A stretch of 5,408 nt of DNA from Lactobacillaceae bacterium UBA639 (GCA_002299975.1 DBOT01000107.1:6406-11813), one strand, 5' to 3'; shown: positions 1-5,408, numbered from the stretch's first letter. Program-made: numbers and translations. Notes: a model not told the origin generated them from the letters alone.

Positions 1-590
1 TCCACCTTCTTCTGATCCAGAATGTACTTCATGCGGTCAAAGGCATCCTGGGCACTAATCCGGCGAAAATCAAAGCGCTGAACCCGCGAGATAATCGTCA
101 GGGGAATCTTGTGCGGCTCGGTTGTCGCCAGGATGAAGATGACGTTTGCCGGTGGCTCTTCCAAGGTCTTCAACAAAGCGTTGAAGGCCCCGGTCGAAAG
201 CATGTGAACTTCGTCGATGATGTAGACCTTGTAGTCGGCCTGGGTCGGCGCATACTTGGCCTTATCCCGAATATCTCTGATCTCTTCGACCCCGTTGTTG
301 GAGGCCGCATCGATTTCAATCACATCGTTAAGCTGTCCCTTGGTAATCGCTTGACAGATCTCACACTGATTGCAGGGTTCACCATCCTTAGAATGATGAC
401 AGTTAACCGCCTTAGCAAAAATTTTGGCGGCGGAAGTCTTCCCCGTTCCCCGGGGACCTGCAAAGAGGTAGGCGTGACTGATCTGATTAGTGATAATTGC
501 GTTCTTTAAGGTCTGGGTAACAATCTGTTGGCCGACCAGCTCGTCAAAGCGCTGGGGCCGCCAAACCCGGTATAAAGCCTGATAACTCAC
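1..590 (-). CDS. dnaX: DNA polymerase III subunit gamma/tau, N-terminal part (3' end beyond window)
   Basis: This is the ATPase subunit of the replicative clamp loader, which loads the sliding clamp and holds the polymerase III complex together. Only the first 196 codons are here; the gene continues past the left edge. The protein starts [15 protein letters not shown], as in Bacillus-type DnaX. Visible motifs are the Walker A box GPRGTGKT (45-52), a four-cysteine zinc site (C64, C73, C76, C79), Walker B with DEVH (126-129), sensor 1 [10 protein letters not shown] (154-163), and the arginine-finger region SRVQRFDF (168-175). In that region the usual SRC reads SRV, with the catalytic Arg169 kept. 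The start is GTG at 590-588, chosen because the homologous N-terminus begins there and AAAGGAAGG (604-596) lies 5 bases upstream. It sits downstream of tadA and the SRP RNA on the same strand, the usual Firmicutes order. Any frameshift site producing gamma would lie outside the window. Confidence 0.97.
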   Translation of the reverse strand, partial: MSYQALYRVWRPQRFDELVGQQIVTQTLKNAIITNQISHAYLFAGPRGTGKTSAAKIFAKAVNCHHSKDGEPCNQCEICQAITKGQLNDVIEIDAASNNGVEEIRDIRDKAKYAPTQADYKVYIIDEVHMLSTGAFNALLKTLEEPPANVIFILATTEPHKIPLTIISRVQRFDFRRISAQDAFDRMKYILDQKKV

Positions 591-619
591 GCTAACCTTC
601 CTTTCTGATAACAAAGTGC

Positions 620-633
620 TAGTAAATATTATA
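620..633 (-). promoter_or_regulatory. Probable dnaX promoter (-10 box)
   Basis: A perfect TATAAT on the minus strand (633-628) would start transcription near 621, giving a leader of about 30 bases before the dnaX GTG. It lies downstream of the terminator that follows the SRP RNA, so dnaX needs its own promoter. No good -35 box lies at 16-18 bases; TTGCCA is present but only 11 bases upstream. The assignment therefore rests on the -10 box and its position. Confidence 0.55.
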
Positions 634-675
634 CAAGTTTTCCCTGGCAATTTGTTACCAATCTGTTTGGCAATT

Positions 676-721
676 CAATAAATTAAAGAGGCCCACAGCA
701 AGAAAATCTCGCTATGAGCCT
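676..721 (-). terminator. Intrinsic terminator after the SRP RNA
   Basis: On the minus strand, arms 721-707 and 703-689 form a 15-bp stem with a 3-base loop (704-706). Every position pairs, three of them as G-U wobbles. It is followed by an interrupted U-rich run, CTTTAATTTATT (688-677). The plus strand has no T run after the stem, so it works towards dnaX only. It would end the SRP RNA primary transcript, and any tadA readthrough, before dnaX. The broken U run means termination may be incomplete. Confidence 0.75.
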
Positions 722-737
722 TGAGTTGATTATCAAT

Positions 738-831
738 AAAACTTAGAGCACAAGCTGCTTCATACTTAGTGCTGCTTCCTTCCGGACCTGACACGGTTCG
801 TAAGTGCAACCTTGCTCTAAGGCCTTACGGC
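738..831 (-). ncRNA. ffs: Signal recognition particle RNA, small bacterial type (4.5S-like)
   Basis: This RNA scaffolds Ffh in the signal recognition particle, which delivers nascent membrane and secreted proteins to FtsY. The near-universal core GTCAGGTCCGGAAGGAAGC is read on the minus strand (792-774), with the GGAA tetraloop at 783-780 closed by UCC/GGA. Further helices can be traced: GUG/CAC (794-792 with 771-769), ACUUA/UAAGU (805-801 with 768-764), and a basal stem CUUAGAGC/GCUCUAAG (821-814 with 749-742), extended inwards with wobble pairs. The folded part spans about 80 bases, so this is the small type lacking an Alu domain; tadA upstream leaves no room for a large one. The 5' end (about 831-829) is inferred from a -10 box and the 3' end is approximate. 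The location between tadA and dnaX is typical for this group. Confidence 0.93.
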
Positions 832-835
832 AATA

Positions 836-844
836 TTTATAGTA
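836..844 (-). promoter_or_regulatory. Candidate -10 element of the SRP RNA promoter
   Basis: On the minus strand TACTATAAA (844-836) contains two overlapping -10-like hexamers, TACTAT and TATAAA. Either places the start near 832-829, just before the SRP RNA basal stem. No convincing -35 box is seen where one is expected, at about 859-867 overlapping the tadA stop codon. The perfect palindrome TTCGCTGCGAA (851-861) lies in the spacer. Confidence 0.4.
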
Positions 845-864
845 CACTACTTCGCTGCGAAATG

Positions 865-1365
865 CTAGCCCTTTGCCCGACGTTTTTTACGAGTCAGCTT
901 TTTCTTGCGGCGAATCTCGCGGAAGAAGTCCTTCAGCATCTGACTGCACTCCGCTCCCAACAGGCCACTTTCGACATTGACCTGATGGTTCAGTCGCTGA
1001 TCATTTAATAAATGATAGAGGCTATCCACCGCGCCCGCCTTGGGGTCCTTGGCACCATAGTAAACATTCTTGATCCGGGCATTGACGATCGCCCCGCTGC
1101 ACATGATGCACGGTTCCAGGGTAACGTAGAGGTCGCAGTCTTCCAAGCGCCAACTCCCCAGATTGGTGCACGCCTCCATGATCGCCAGCATCTCCGCGTG
1201 GTAGGTCACATCCTGGAACTTCTCACGCATGTTGTGTCCTCGGCCGATGATCTGCCCATCGTGGACGACCACGGCGCCAATCGGGACCTCGCCGAGGATC
1301 TCCGCTTGGTGGGCTTCCTTAATGGCCGCTCGCATGTATTTTTCATGAATTTCTTCGTCTGTCAT
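865..1365 (-). CDS. tadA: tRNA-specific adenosine deaminase TadA
   Basis: TadA is a zinc-dependent enzyme that deaminates the wobble adenosine (position 34) of tRNA-Arg(ACG) to inosine, so one tRNA reads CGU, CGC and CGA. The 166-residue protein has the full cytidine/deoxycytidylate deaminase fold signature: HAE at 56-58 (zinc ligand His56, proton-shuttling Glu58) and PCIMC at 85-89 (zinc ligands Cys86 and Cys89). The conserved PIGAVVV (28-34) and the substrate-loop region NARIKNVYYGAKDPKAG (95-111) identify TadA rather than a free-base deaminase. The length is normal for the family. The tail from about 151 is very basic (RRKKKLTRKKRR), which suits tRNA contact (inference). The start ATG (1365-1363) follows GGAGA (1376-1372) by 6 bases. 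It is divergent from nrdH, with the SRP RNA about 35 bases downstream and no terminator between them. Confidence 0.96.
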   Translation of the reverse strand: MTDEEIHEKYMRAAIKEAHQAEILGEVPIGAVVVHDGQIIGRGHNMREKFQDVTYHAEMLAIMEACTNLGSWRLEDCDLYVTLEPCIMCSGAIVNARIKNVYYGAKDPKAGAVDSLYHLLNDQRLNHQVNVESGLLGAECSQMLKDFFREIRRKKKLTRKKRRAKG

Positions 1366-1408
1366 AAAATTTCTCCATAAGATTGAAACACTTTTCGCTG
1401 CTTCCAGT

Positions 1409-1416
1409 GTATAATA
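1409..1416 (-). promoter_or_regulatory. Weak candidate -10 region for tadA
   Basis: The minus strand reads TATTATAC (1416-1409), which could be the tadA -10 region with a leader of roughly 35-40 bases. No -35 box is recognisable at the right distance. The same bases read TATAAT on the plus strand (1410-1415), where the nearest -35-like TTGAAA (1383-1388) is 21 bases away, too far for a standard promoter. The direction is therefore uncertain. Confidence 0.3.
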
Positions 1417-1436
1417 ATTAGTTGAGCTTTATCTAG

Positions 1437-1452
1437 TGATCACCTGATCACC
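1437..1452. repeat. Tandem 8-bp repeat TGATCACC x2
   Basis: Two head-to-tail copies of TGATCACC (1437-1444 and 1445-1452) each contain the palindrome TGATCA. They lie in the divergent tadA/nrdH control region, about 30 bases upstream of the first NrdR-like box. I do not recognise this as a known operator. It could be a regulator site or chance. Confidence 0.5.
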
Positions 1453-1484
1453 AAAAAGTTTCACAAAGTTATTCCCCGTTATCA

Positions 1485-1500
1485 TTGCCATATATCGTGT
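1485..1500 (+). promoter_or_regulatory. NrdR box 1 (distal)
   Basis: The bases TTGCCATATATCGTGT match the NrdR consensus acaCwAtATaTwGtgt at the C, the AtATaT core and the Gtgt half. Mismatches are in the first three bases and the two w positions. NrdR is the zinc-ribbon/ATP-cone repressor of ribonucleotide reductase genes that responds to dATP/ATP, and it binds pairs of such boxes. Here a second box follows exactly 31 bp downstream, and the operon concerned is nrdHEF, which makes the call strong. The nrdR gene itself is not in the window. Confidence 0.85.
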
Positions 1501-1515
1501 TTCACTAATCATGCA

Positions 1516-1531
1516 GCACAATATATGGTAT
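1516..1531 (+). promoter_or_regulatory. NrdR box 2 (proximal)
   Basis: The bases GCACAATATATGGTAT match the NrdR consensus at nearly every informative position (C at 1519, AtATaT core at 1521-1526, G at 1528). The centre-to-centre distance from box 1 is 31 bp, about three helical turns, so both sites face the same side of the helix. This proximal box ends 7 bases before the predicted -35 element of nrdH, so a bound NrdR would sit directly next to RNA polymerase. Confidence 0.85.
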
Positions 1532-1538
1532 TTTTTGA

Positions 1539-1566
1539 TTGATTTTTCCGCATTTCCCACTATACT
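1539..1566 (+). promoter_or_regulatory. nrdHEF promoter
   Basis: TTGATT (1539-1544) is a -35 element, followed after 16 bases by TATACT (1561-1566), a good -10. The start would be near 1573, giving a leader of about 37 bases before nrdH. The two NrdR-like boxes lie immediately upstream. No other promoter of similar quality is seen before nrdE or nrdF, so this probably drives the whole operon. Confidence 0.7.
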
Positions 1567-1609
1567 AGAAAACATCAATAAGCGATAACTTGAGTAAGGG
1601 GAAATTAGT

Positions 1610-1831
1610 ATGGTAACTGTCTTTTCCAAAAACAACTGCATCCAATGCAAAATGACGAAGAAGTTCTTAACGCAACACAAGATTGACTTTGTCGAGCACA
1701 ATATCGACGAACAGCCGGAATACGTCGCCAAGCTGAAGGCGGAGGGCTTTATGGCCACGCCAGTTGTCAAGCTTCCTAACGGTAACGCATTTTCTGGCTT
1801 CCGTCCAGATCGTCTTCAACAATTAGCATAG
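1610..1831 (+). CDS. nrdH: Glutaredoxin-like protein NrdH
   Basis: NrdH is a small cytosolic redoxin, structurally like glutaredoxin but reduced by thioredoxin reductase in characterised family members, that supplies electrons to class Ib ribonucleotide reductase. The 73-residue length is typical. It has the redox motif CIQC (Cys10, Cys13), the TP pair with cis-proline (Thr50-Pro51) that shapes the active site, and the NrdH signature SGFRPDRL (62-69). The residue before SGFRPD is Phe61, where many NrdH proteins have Trp. The ATG at 1610 follows AAGGGGA (1596-1602) at a suitable distance. It is first in the operon, 103 bases before nrdE, with a terminator-like hairpin in the gap. A general glutaredoxin is unlikely given the motif and neighbours. 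Confidence 0.96.
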   Translation: MVTVFSKNNCIQCKMTKKFLTQHKIDFVEHNIDEQPEYVAKLKAEGFMATPVVKLPNGNAFSGFRPDRLQQLA

Positions 1832-1850
1832 TCGTTGAAAGCTACTAACC

Positions 1851-1899
1851 AGCCAGGTAGAAAAGTGAGTTTAGCCACCTTCTCCCTGGCTTATTTATT
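1851..1899 (+). terminator. Terminator-like hairpin between nrdH and nrdE (possible attenuator)
   Basis: AGCCAGG (1851-1857) pairs perfectly with CCTGGCT (1885-1891). Inside it, AGAA/TTCT (1859-1862 with 1880-1883) and GTG/CAC (1865-1867 with 1876-1878) also pair, leaving an 8-base loop. The stem is directly followed by TTATTTATTG, an interrupted U-rich run. There is no convincing promoter between here and nrdE, so complete termination would silence nrdE. Partial termination, or 3'-end protection of an nrdH-only transcript after processing, is more likely (inference). Confidence 0.55.
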
Positions 1900-1934
1900 G
1901 TCACCATCAGCAATTAGAAAGTGAGCACATCAAC

Positions 1935-4106
1935 ATGGCATTATCTGACATTGACCTGACAAAAGTTCGTTACTTCGATCTCAACAACGAGGTCAACATC
2001 CCCCGCAACGGGCAGATTCAACTCGATAAGGATAAGGAAGCCTTAGCAGACTTCATCGAGCACAACGTTAAGCCCAATACCAAGCGTTTTTCTTCATTAG
2101 AGGAGCGGTTCACCTGGTTGGAAGATCATGACTACATTGAACGGGGCTTCATGGACAAATACAGCCTGGCCTTCATTGAGAAGTTGTACGACTACCTCAA
2201 AGCCCAGAACTTCCACTTCCACTCCTTCATGGCCGCATACAAGTTCTATGCCCAGTACGCCCTGCGGACCAACGATAAGGAATACTACCTGGAAAACTAC
2301 ATTGACCGGGTCGCAATGAACGCCCTCTACCTCGCTAACGGGGACCAGGACTTGGCTATGGACCTCGCTGACGAGATCATTCACCAGCGTTACCAACCAG
2401 CAACGCCAACCTTTTTGAACGTGGGACGGAAGCGCCGTGGGGAATTCATCTCCTGCTTCGCTATCCAGACAACTGACGACATGAATACCATCGGCCGGAC
2501 GATCAATTCCGCCCTTCAGCTCTCGAAGATCGGTGGTGGGGTCGGCATTAACCTCTCCAACCTCCGGGAAGCCGGGGCTCCAATCAAGAAGATCAAGGGC
2601 GCTGCCAGTGGAGTGGTTCCCGTTATGAAACTCCTCGAAGACAGCTTCTCCTACTCTAACCAGCTGGGCCAGCGGCAGGGGGCCGGCGTGGTCTACCTGA
2701 GTGTCTTCCACCCCGACATCATTGAATTTCTGGGGGCCAAGAAGGAAAACGCTGACGAAAAGATTCGGTTGAAGACCCTCTCCCTAGGGGTCACTGTTCC
2801 GGACAAGTTCTATGAACTAGTTGAAGCCAATAAGGATATGTATCTCTTCAGTCCCTACGACGTTGAACGCGTCTATGGTGTGCCATTCTCCTACGTGGAC
2901 ATCACGAAGGAATACGACAACATGGTCGCCAACGACGAGATCCACAAGAAGAAGGTCAACGCCCGTGATCTGGAGGACGAAATCAGTAAGCTCCAGCAGG
3001 AATCCGGCTACCCATACATCATCAACATCGATACGGTCAACCGGGCCAACCCAATTGACGGTAAAATCGTCATGAGTAACCTCTGCTCCGAAATCGCCCA
3101 GGTACAGGTTCCATCCCGGGTCAACGATGACCAGACCTACACCAAGCTGGGCCAGGACATCAGTTGTAACCTTGGTTCAACTAACATCGCCAACATGATG
3201 GACAGCCCAGACTTTGGCCGGTCTGTCCGGGCAATGGTACGGGGCTTGACCCGGATCAGTGATGTCGAACAGATCGATACCGTCCCAACTATTAAGCACG
3301 GTAACGACCTCACCCACTCCATCGGGCTGGGGGCCATGGGACTGCACGGCTACCTGGCTAAGAACCACATCCAATACGGCAGTCCGGTAGCCATTGAGTT
3401 TACCGGTGTCTACTTCATGCTGCTAAACTACTGGTCCCTGGTCACCTCCAATGAGATCGCCAAGGAACGAGGCGAATCCTTCCATGACTTCGACAAGAGT
3501 GCCTACGCTGATGGTTCCTACTTTGACAAGTACGTTAACAAGGACTGGCGGCCGCAATCCGACGTCGTCAAGGAACTCTTTGACGGGATCTTCATCCCCG
3601 GCCCCGACGACTGGAAGAAGCTTCGTGACCGCGTCATGCAGGATGGCCTCTACAACGCCTACCGCCTGGCCGTGGCGCCAAACGGTTCGACGGCCTACAT
3701 CAACGATTCAACGGCCAGCCTGACCCCAATCGTCAACCGGATCGAAGAACGCCAGGAAAAGATGATCGGGAAGATCTACTACCCGGCACCATACCTGTCC
3801 AACGACACCATGCCATACTACAAGTCCGCTTACGACATGGACATGCGAAAAGTTATCGATACGTACGCCGCCGCTCAGCAGCACGTTGACCAGTCCATGT
3901 CCCTGACCCTCTTCATGCGGTCCACCATTCCGGACGGGCTCTACGATTGGAAGGCCGGCCGGACCAACAAGATGACAACCCGGGACCTCAACCTCCTGCG
4001 GCACTATGCCTACAAGAAAGGGATCAAGTCGATCTACTACATCCGGACCTTCACTGATGATAACGATGAAATTGGTGCCAACCAGTGTGAAAGCTGTGTC
4101 ATTTGA
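1935..4106 (+). CDS. nrdE: Class Ib ribonucleoside-diphosphate reductase, alpha (catalytic) subunit NrdE
   Basis: NrdE reduces ribonucleoside diphosphates to deoxyribonucleoside diphosphates in the cytosol, using a radical delivered by NrdF. The 723-residue length fits class Ib, and the N-terminus lacks the ATP-cone of class Ia. Residues seen, assigned by analogy with class I enzymes, include the PATPTF loop (155-160) and redox pair Cys174 (ISCFA) with Cys411 (ISCNLG). The radical site is NLCSE, with Asn382, Cys384 and Glu386. GGGVGINLSNLR (200-211) belongs to the effector/substrate loop region, PNGSTAYI (582-589) to the phosphate-binding loop, and Tyr701-Tyr702 to the radical transfer path. 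The flexible tail CESC (718-721) is the pair NrdH would reduce. The ATG at 1935 has a mediocre ribosome site, AGAAAGTGAG (1916-1925), ending 9 bases upstream. Heavy use of C-ending codons suggests high expression. No catalytic residue is missing. Confidence 0.98.
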   Translation: MALSDIDLTKVRYFDLNNEVNIPRNGQIQLDKDKEALADFIEHNVKPNTKRFSSLEERFTWLEDHDYIERGFMDKYSLAFIEKLYDYLKAQNFHFHSFMAAYKFYAQYALRTNDKEYYLENYIDRVAMNALYLANGDQDLAMDLADEIIHQRYQPATPTFLNVGRKRRGEFISCFAIQTTDDMNTIGRTINSALQLSKIGGGVGINLSNLREAGAPIKKIKGAASGVVPVMKLLEDSFSYSNQLGQRQGAGVVYLSVFHPDIIEFLGAKKENADEKIRLKTLSLGVTVPDKFYELVEANKDMYLFSPYDVERVYGVPFSYVDITKEYDNMVANDEIHKKKVNARDLEDEISKLQQESGYPYIINIDTVNRANPIDGKIVMSNLCSEIAQVQVPSRVNDDQTYTKLGQDISCNLGSTNIANMMDSPDFGRSVRAMVRGLTRISDVEQIDTVPTIKHGNDLTHSIGLGAMGLHGYLAKNHIQYGSPVAIEFTGVYFMLLNYWSLVTSNEIAKERGESFHDFDKSAYADGSYFDKYVNKDWRPQSDVVKELFDGIFIPGPDDWKKLRDRVMQDGLYNAYRLAVAPNGSTAYINDSTASLTPIVNRIEERQEKMIGKIYYPAPYLSNDTMPYYKSAYDMDMRKVIDTYAAAQQHVDQSMSLTLFMRSTIPDGLYDWKAGRTNKMTTRDLNLLRHYAYKKGIKSIYYIRTFTDDNDEIGANQCESCVI

Positions 4107-4166
4107 TTTGACATCAGGCACCTGCTAAACTTAAGAACGCTAATACGATACTTGTTGAATTACGAT

Positions 4167-4189
4167 AAAGGAGTCCCATAAATATAATG
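4167..4189 (+). promoter_or_regulatory. nrdF ribosome binding site with long spacing
   Basis: A strong AAAGGAG (4167-4173) precedes the nrdF ATG (4187-4189) by 13 bases, longer than the usual 5-9. No alternative ATG, GTG or TTG in frame lies closer, and the encoded N-terminus MKLEEKFKPLENYKAINWN fits NrdF proteins, so the start is still preferred. The spacer is A/T-rich and unstructured. Confidence 0.7.
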
Positions 4190-5209
4190 AAGCTTGAAGA
4201 AAAATTTAAGCCGCTAGAGAATTACAAGGCGATCAATTGGAACGAGGTTTCCGATATGATCGATAAGGCGACTTGGGAAAAGCTAACCGAGCAATTCTGG
4301 TTGGACACCCGGATCCCCGTTTCCAACGACCTTGACGACTGGCGGGAACTCGACGACGACCACCGTTGGACAGTCGGCCACGTCTTCGGGGGATTAACCC
4401 TCCTGGACACCGTTCAATCTGAGGCCGGCATGACCGCTCTGAAGCAGGATGTTAAGACCCAGCACGAGACCGCCGTCTTGAACAACATCCAGTTCATGGA
4501 ATCCGTCCACGCCAAGAGTTACTCTACCATCTTCTCTACTTTGAACACCCCCGACGAAATCGAGGAAATCTTCCAGTGGTCAGATTCTGAGGAGTACCTG
4601 CAAAACAAGGCGACGCGGATCGCTAACATGTACCTCAACCCTGAAGAAGACCCCCTGAAAAAGAAGGTCGCCAACGTCTTTTTGGAAACCTTCCTCTTCT
4701 ATTCCGGCTTCTACACCCCACTCTACTACCTGGGGCATAACAAGCTGAACAACGTCGCCGAGATCATCAAGCTGATCCTTCGTGACGAATCCGTTCACGG
4801 GACTTACATCGGCTATAAGTTCCAGGTAGGCATGCATGACCGGACTGAGAAGCAACAACAGGATATGAAGGACTGGATGTACAACTTCCTCTACGACCTC
4901 TACAGTAACGAGGAAGACTACACCCACATCCTCTACGACCAGGTTGGTTGGACGAATGACGTTTTGACCTTCATCCGTTACAACGCCAACAAGGCCCTGA
5001 TGAACCTCGGTCAGGATCCACTCTTCCCTGATACCGCCGCTGACGTTAACCCGGTAGTCATGAACGGCATCTCAACTTCAACTTCTAACCACGACTTCTT
5101 CAGTCAGGTTGGTAATGGTTACCGGCTCGGTGAAGTGGAAGCAATGAGTGATGATGACTACAACATCAAGGATCCTAACGCCGGTAAGGATAAGAATTCA
5201 CGTGAATAA
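4187..5209 (+). CDS. nrdF: Class Ib ribonucleoside-diphosphate reductase, beta (radical) subunit NrdF
   Basis: NrdF carries the dinuclear metal centre (Mn or Fe) and stable tyrosyl radical that starts catalysis in NrdE, with which it forms the active complex. The 340-residue ferritin-like helical protein shows all six metal ligands, assigned by spacing against E. coli NrdF: Asp74 (LLDTVQ), Glu105 and His108 (FMESVHAKSYS), Glu167 (FLETFLFYSGFY), Glu201 and His204 (RDESVHGTYIGY). Tyr112, four residues after His108, is the radical tyrosine, so this is not a Tyr-less class Ic-like variant. The tail beyond about 310 is charged and probably flexible; the C-terminal end of this family docks on the alpha subunit. 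It begins 80 bases after nrdE and is followed by a strong terminator, so it closes the operon. The Mn form needs the flavodoxin NrdI, whose gene is not in this window. Confidence 0.98.
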   Translation: MKLEEKFKPLENYKAINWNEVSDMIDKATWEKLTEQFWLDTRIPVSNDLDDWRELDDDHRWTVGHVFGGLTLLDTVQSEAGMTALKQDVKTQHETAVLNNIQFMESVHAKSYSTIFSTLNTPDEIEEIFQWSDSEEYLQNKATRIANMYLNPEEDPLKKKVANVFLETFLFYSGFYTPLYYLGHNKLNNVAEIIKLILRDESVHGTYIGYKFQVGMHDRTEKQQQDMKDWMYNFLYDLYSNEEDYTHILYDQVGWTNDVLTFIRYNANKALMNLGQDPLFPDTAADVNPVVMNGISTSTSNHDFFSQVGNGYRLGEVEAMSDDDYNIKDPNAGKDKNSRE

Positions 5210-5216
5210 CTAGATG

Positions 5217-5255
5217 AGCCCCGTCAACTGGCTACCCAGCTGACGGGGCTTTTTT
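5217..5255 (+). terminator. Intrinsic terminator of nrdHEF
   Basis: AGCCCCGTCA (5217-5226) pairs perfectly with TGACGGGGCT (5241-5250). After one A/C mismatch, CTGG/CCAG continues the stem to a 4-base loop (5232-5235). A run of six T (5250-5255) follows directly. It starts 7 bases after the nrdF stop codon. The minus strand lacks a T run, so it acts in the operon direction only. Confidence 0.95.
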
Positions 5256-5408
5256 GTATATAGCTATGTGAAACTTAATTCAAACAATGAATGAACCGAA
5301 TTTTATACAATCCGCAGGTCAAAAAAATATACCAATATTTTTATTAATTAGCCGCGCCTTTACGGGATAATAATGTAAGCGAATTCACCAGTATAACCAT
5401 TGTTCAAA
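5256..5408. other. AT-rich intergenic stretch at the right edge, no gene seen
   Basis: No reading frame with a credible start, ribosome site and length lies here on either strand. The base composition is much more AT-rich than the neighbouring genes. The plus strand has a possible promoter pair TTAATT (5344-5349) and GATAAT (5366-5371) with a 16-base spacer, which could serve a gene beyond the window. Support is weak. Confidence 0.6.
5323..5342. repeat. AT-rich inverted repeat, 8-bp arms
   Basis: AAAAATAT (5323-5330) and ATATTTTT (5335-5342) are exact inverted copies around ACCA. The structure is too AT-rich for a firm terminator. It could be a weak terminator for a transcript from the right, an operator for the next gene, or compositional chance. 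Confidence 0.4.

Noticed and set aside
168..176. DnaX SRC motif reading SRV as a sign of an inactive protein
   Set aside because: The catalytic arginine is kept, and Walker A, Walker B, sensor 1 and the zinc site are intact. The Cys-to-Val change looks like a tolerated lineage variant. Coordinates given are protein residues, not bases.
1012..1380. 122-codon plus-strand frame antisense to tadA
   Set aside because: It lies almost wholly within tadA on the other strand, and tadA has all catalytic motifs.
1388..1410. Inverted ACACT/AGTGT around 13 bases near the tadA start
   Set aside because: The 5-bp arms with a long loop and no following T run are within chance expectation.
1511..1588. Possible 25-codon leader peptide starting ATG at 1511, upstream of nrdH
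   Set aside because: There is no ribosome binding site, it overlaps NrdR box 2 and the promoter, and it would begin upstream of the predicted transcript start.
1429..1770. 113-codon minus-strand reading frame overlapping nrdH and its promoter region
   Set aside because: It runs antisense through the confidently identified nrdH and through the NrdR boxes, and its translation resembles no family I know. It is a shadow.
2097..2711. 204-codon minus-strand frame inside nrdE
   Set aside because: It is antisense to the catalytic NrdE sequence. The open frame is explained by the biased GC-rich codon use of nrdE.
4183..4188. TATAAT overlapping the nrdF start codon as a -10 box
   Set aside because: The transcript would start inside the nrdF coding region, and the only hexamer at the right distance (TTACGA) is a poor -35.
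1..5408. CRISPR array, insertion sequence, tRNA, phage or defence genes
   Set aside because: I saw no regularly spaced repeats, transposase motifs, tRNA-like folds or unfamiliar large reading frames. All long real frames belong to known housekeeping families.

Overview
The window looks like a chromosomal segment from a relatively GC-rich lactic acid bacterium of the Lactobacillaceae. A Limosilactobacillus-type species is my best guess, but I could not run a comparison. The reasons are the Firmicutes-type dnaX (start MSYQALYRV), the arrangement tadA - small SRP RNA - dnaX, AAGGAGG-type ribosome binding sites, a class Ib ribonucleotide reductase operon in the order nrdH-nrdE-nrdF, and C-ending codons in GC-rich genes separated by AT-rich spacers.

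Left part, minus strand (1-1380). Reading leftwards, tadA (tRNA adenosine deaminase) is followed by a small signal recognition particle RNA with the hallmark GGAA-tetraloop helix and then by a long-stem intrinsic terminator. Next comes the 5' part of dnaX (clamp-loader tau/gamma subunit), which has its own TATAAT box and a GTG start and runs off the left edge after 196 codons. This is a housekeeping block for decoding, protein targeting and replication.

Middle (1366-1609). This 244-bp divergent control region lies between tadA and nrdH. It holds two NrdR-box-like sites exactly 31 bp apart (about three helical turns), a TTGATT/TATACT promoter for nrdH, and a tandem TGATCACC repeat of unknown role.

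Right part, plus strand (1610-5255). nrdH (redoxin), nrdE (catalytic alpha subunit) and nrdF (metal/tyrosyl-radical beta subunit) form one operon closed by a strong intrinsic terminator. NrdF supplies the radical, NrdE reduces ribonucleotides to deoxyribonucleotides, and NrdH re-reduces the NrdE C-terminal cysteine pair. All expected catalytic residues are present. The flavodoxin activator gene nrdI is not in the window. A terminator-like hairpin sits between nrdH and nrdE, and an unusually long Shine-Dalgarno spacing precedes nrdF.

Right edge (5256-5408). This is AT-rich, with no gene I can support. It contains an 8-bp-arm palindrome and possible promoter elements for something beyond the window.

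Overall this is a conventional housekeeping region. I found no novel multi-gene system. The most worthwhile signals are regulatory: the NrdR box pair, the intra-operon hairpin and the translation/promoter signals before nrdF.
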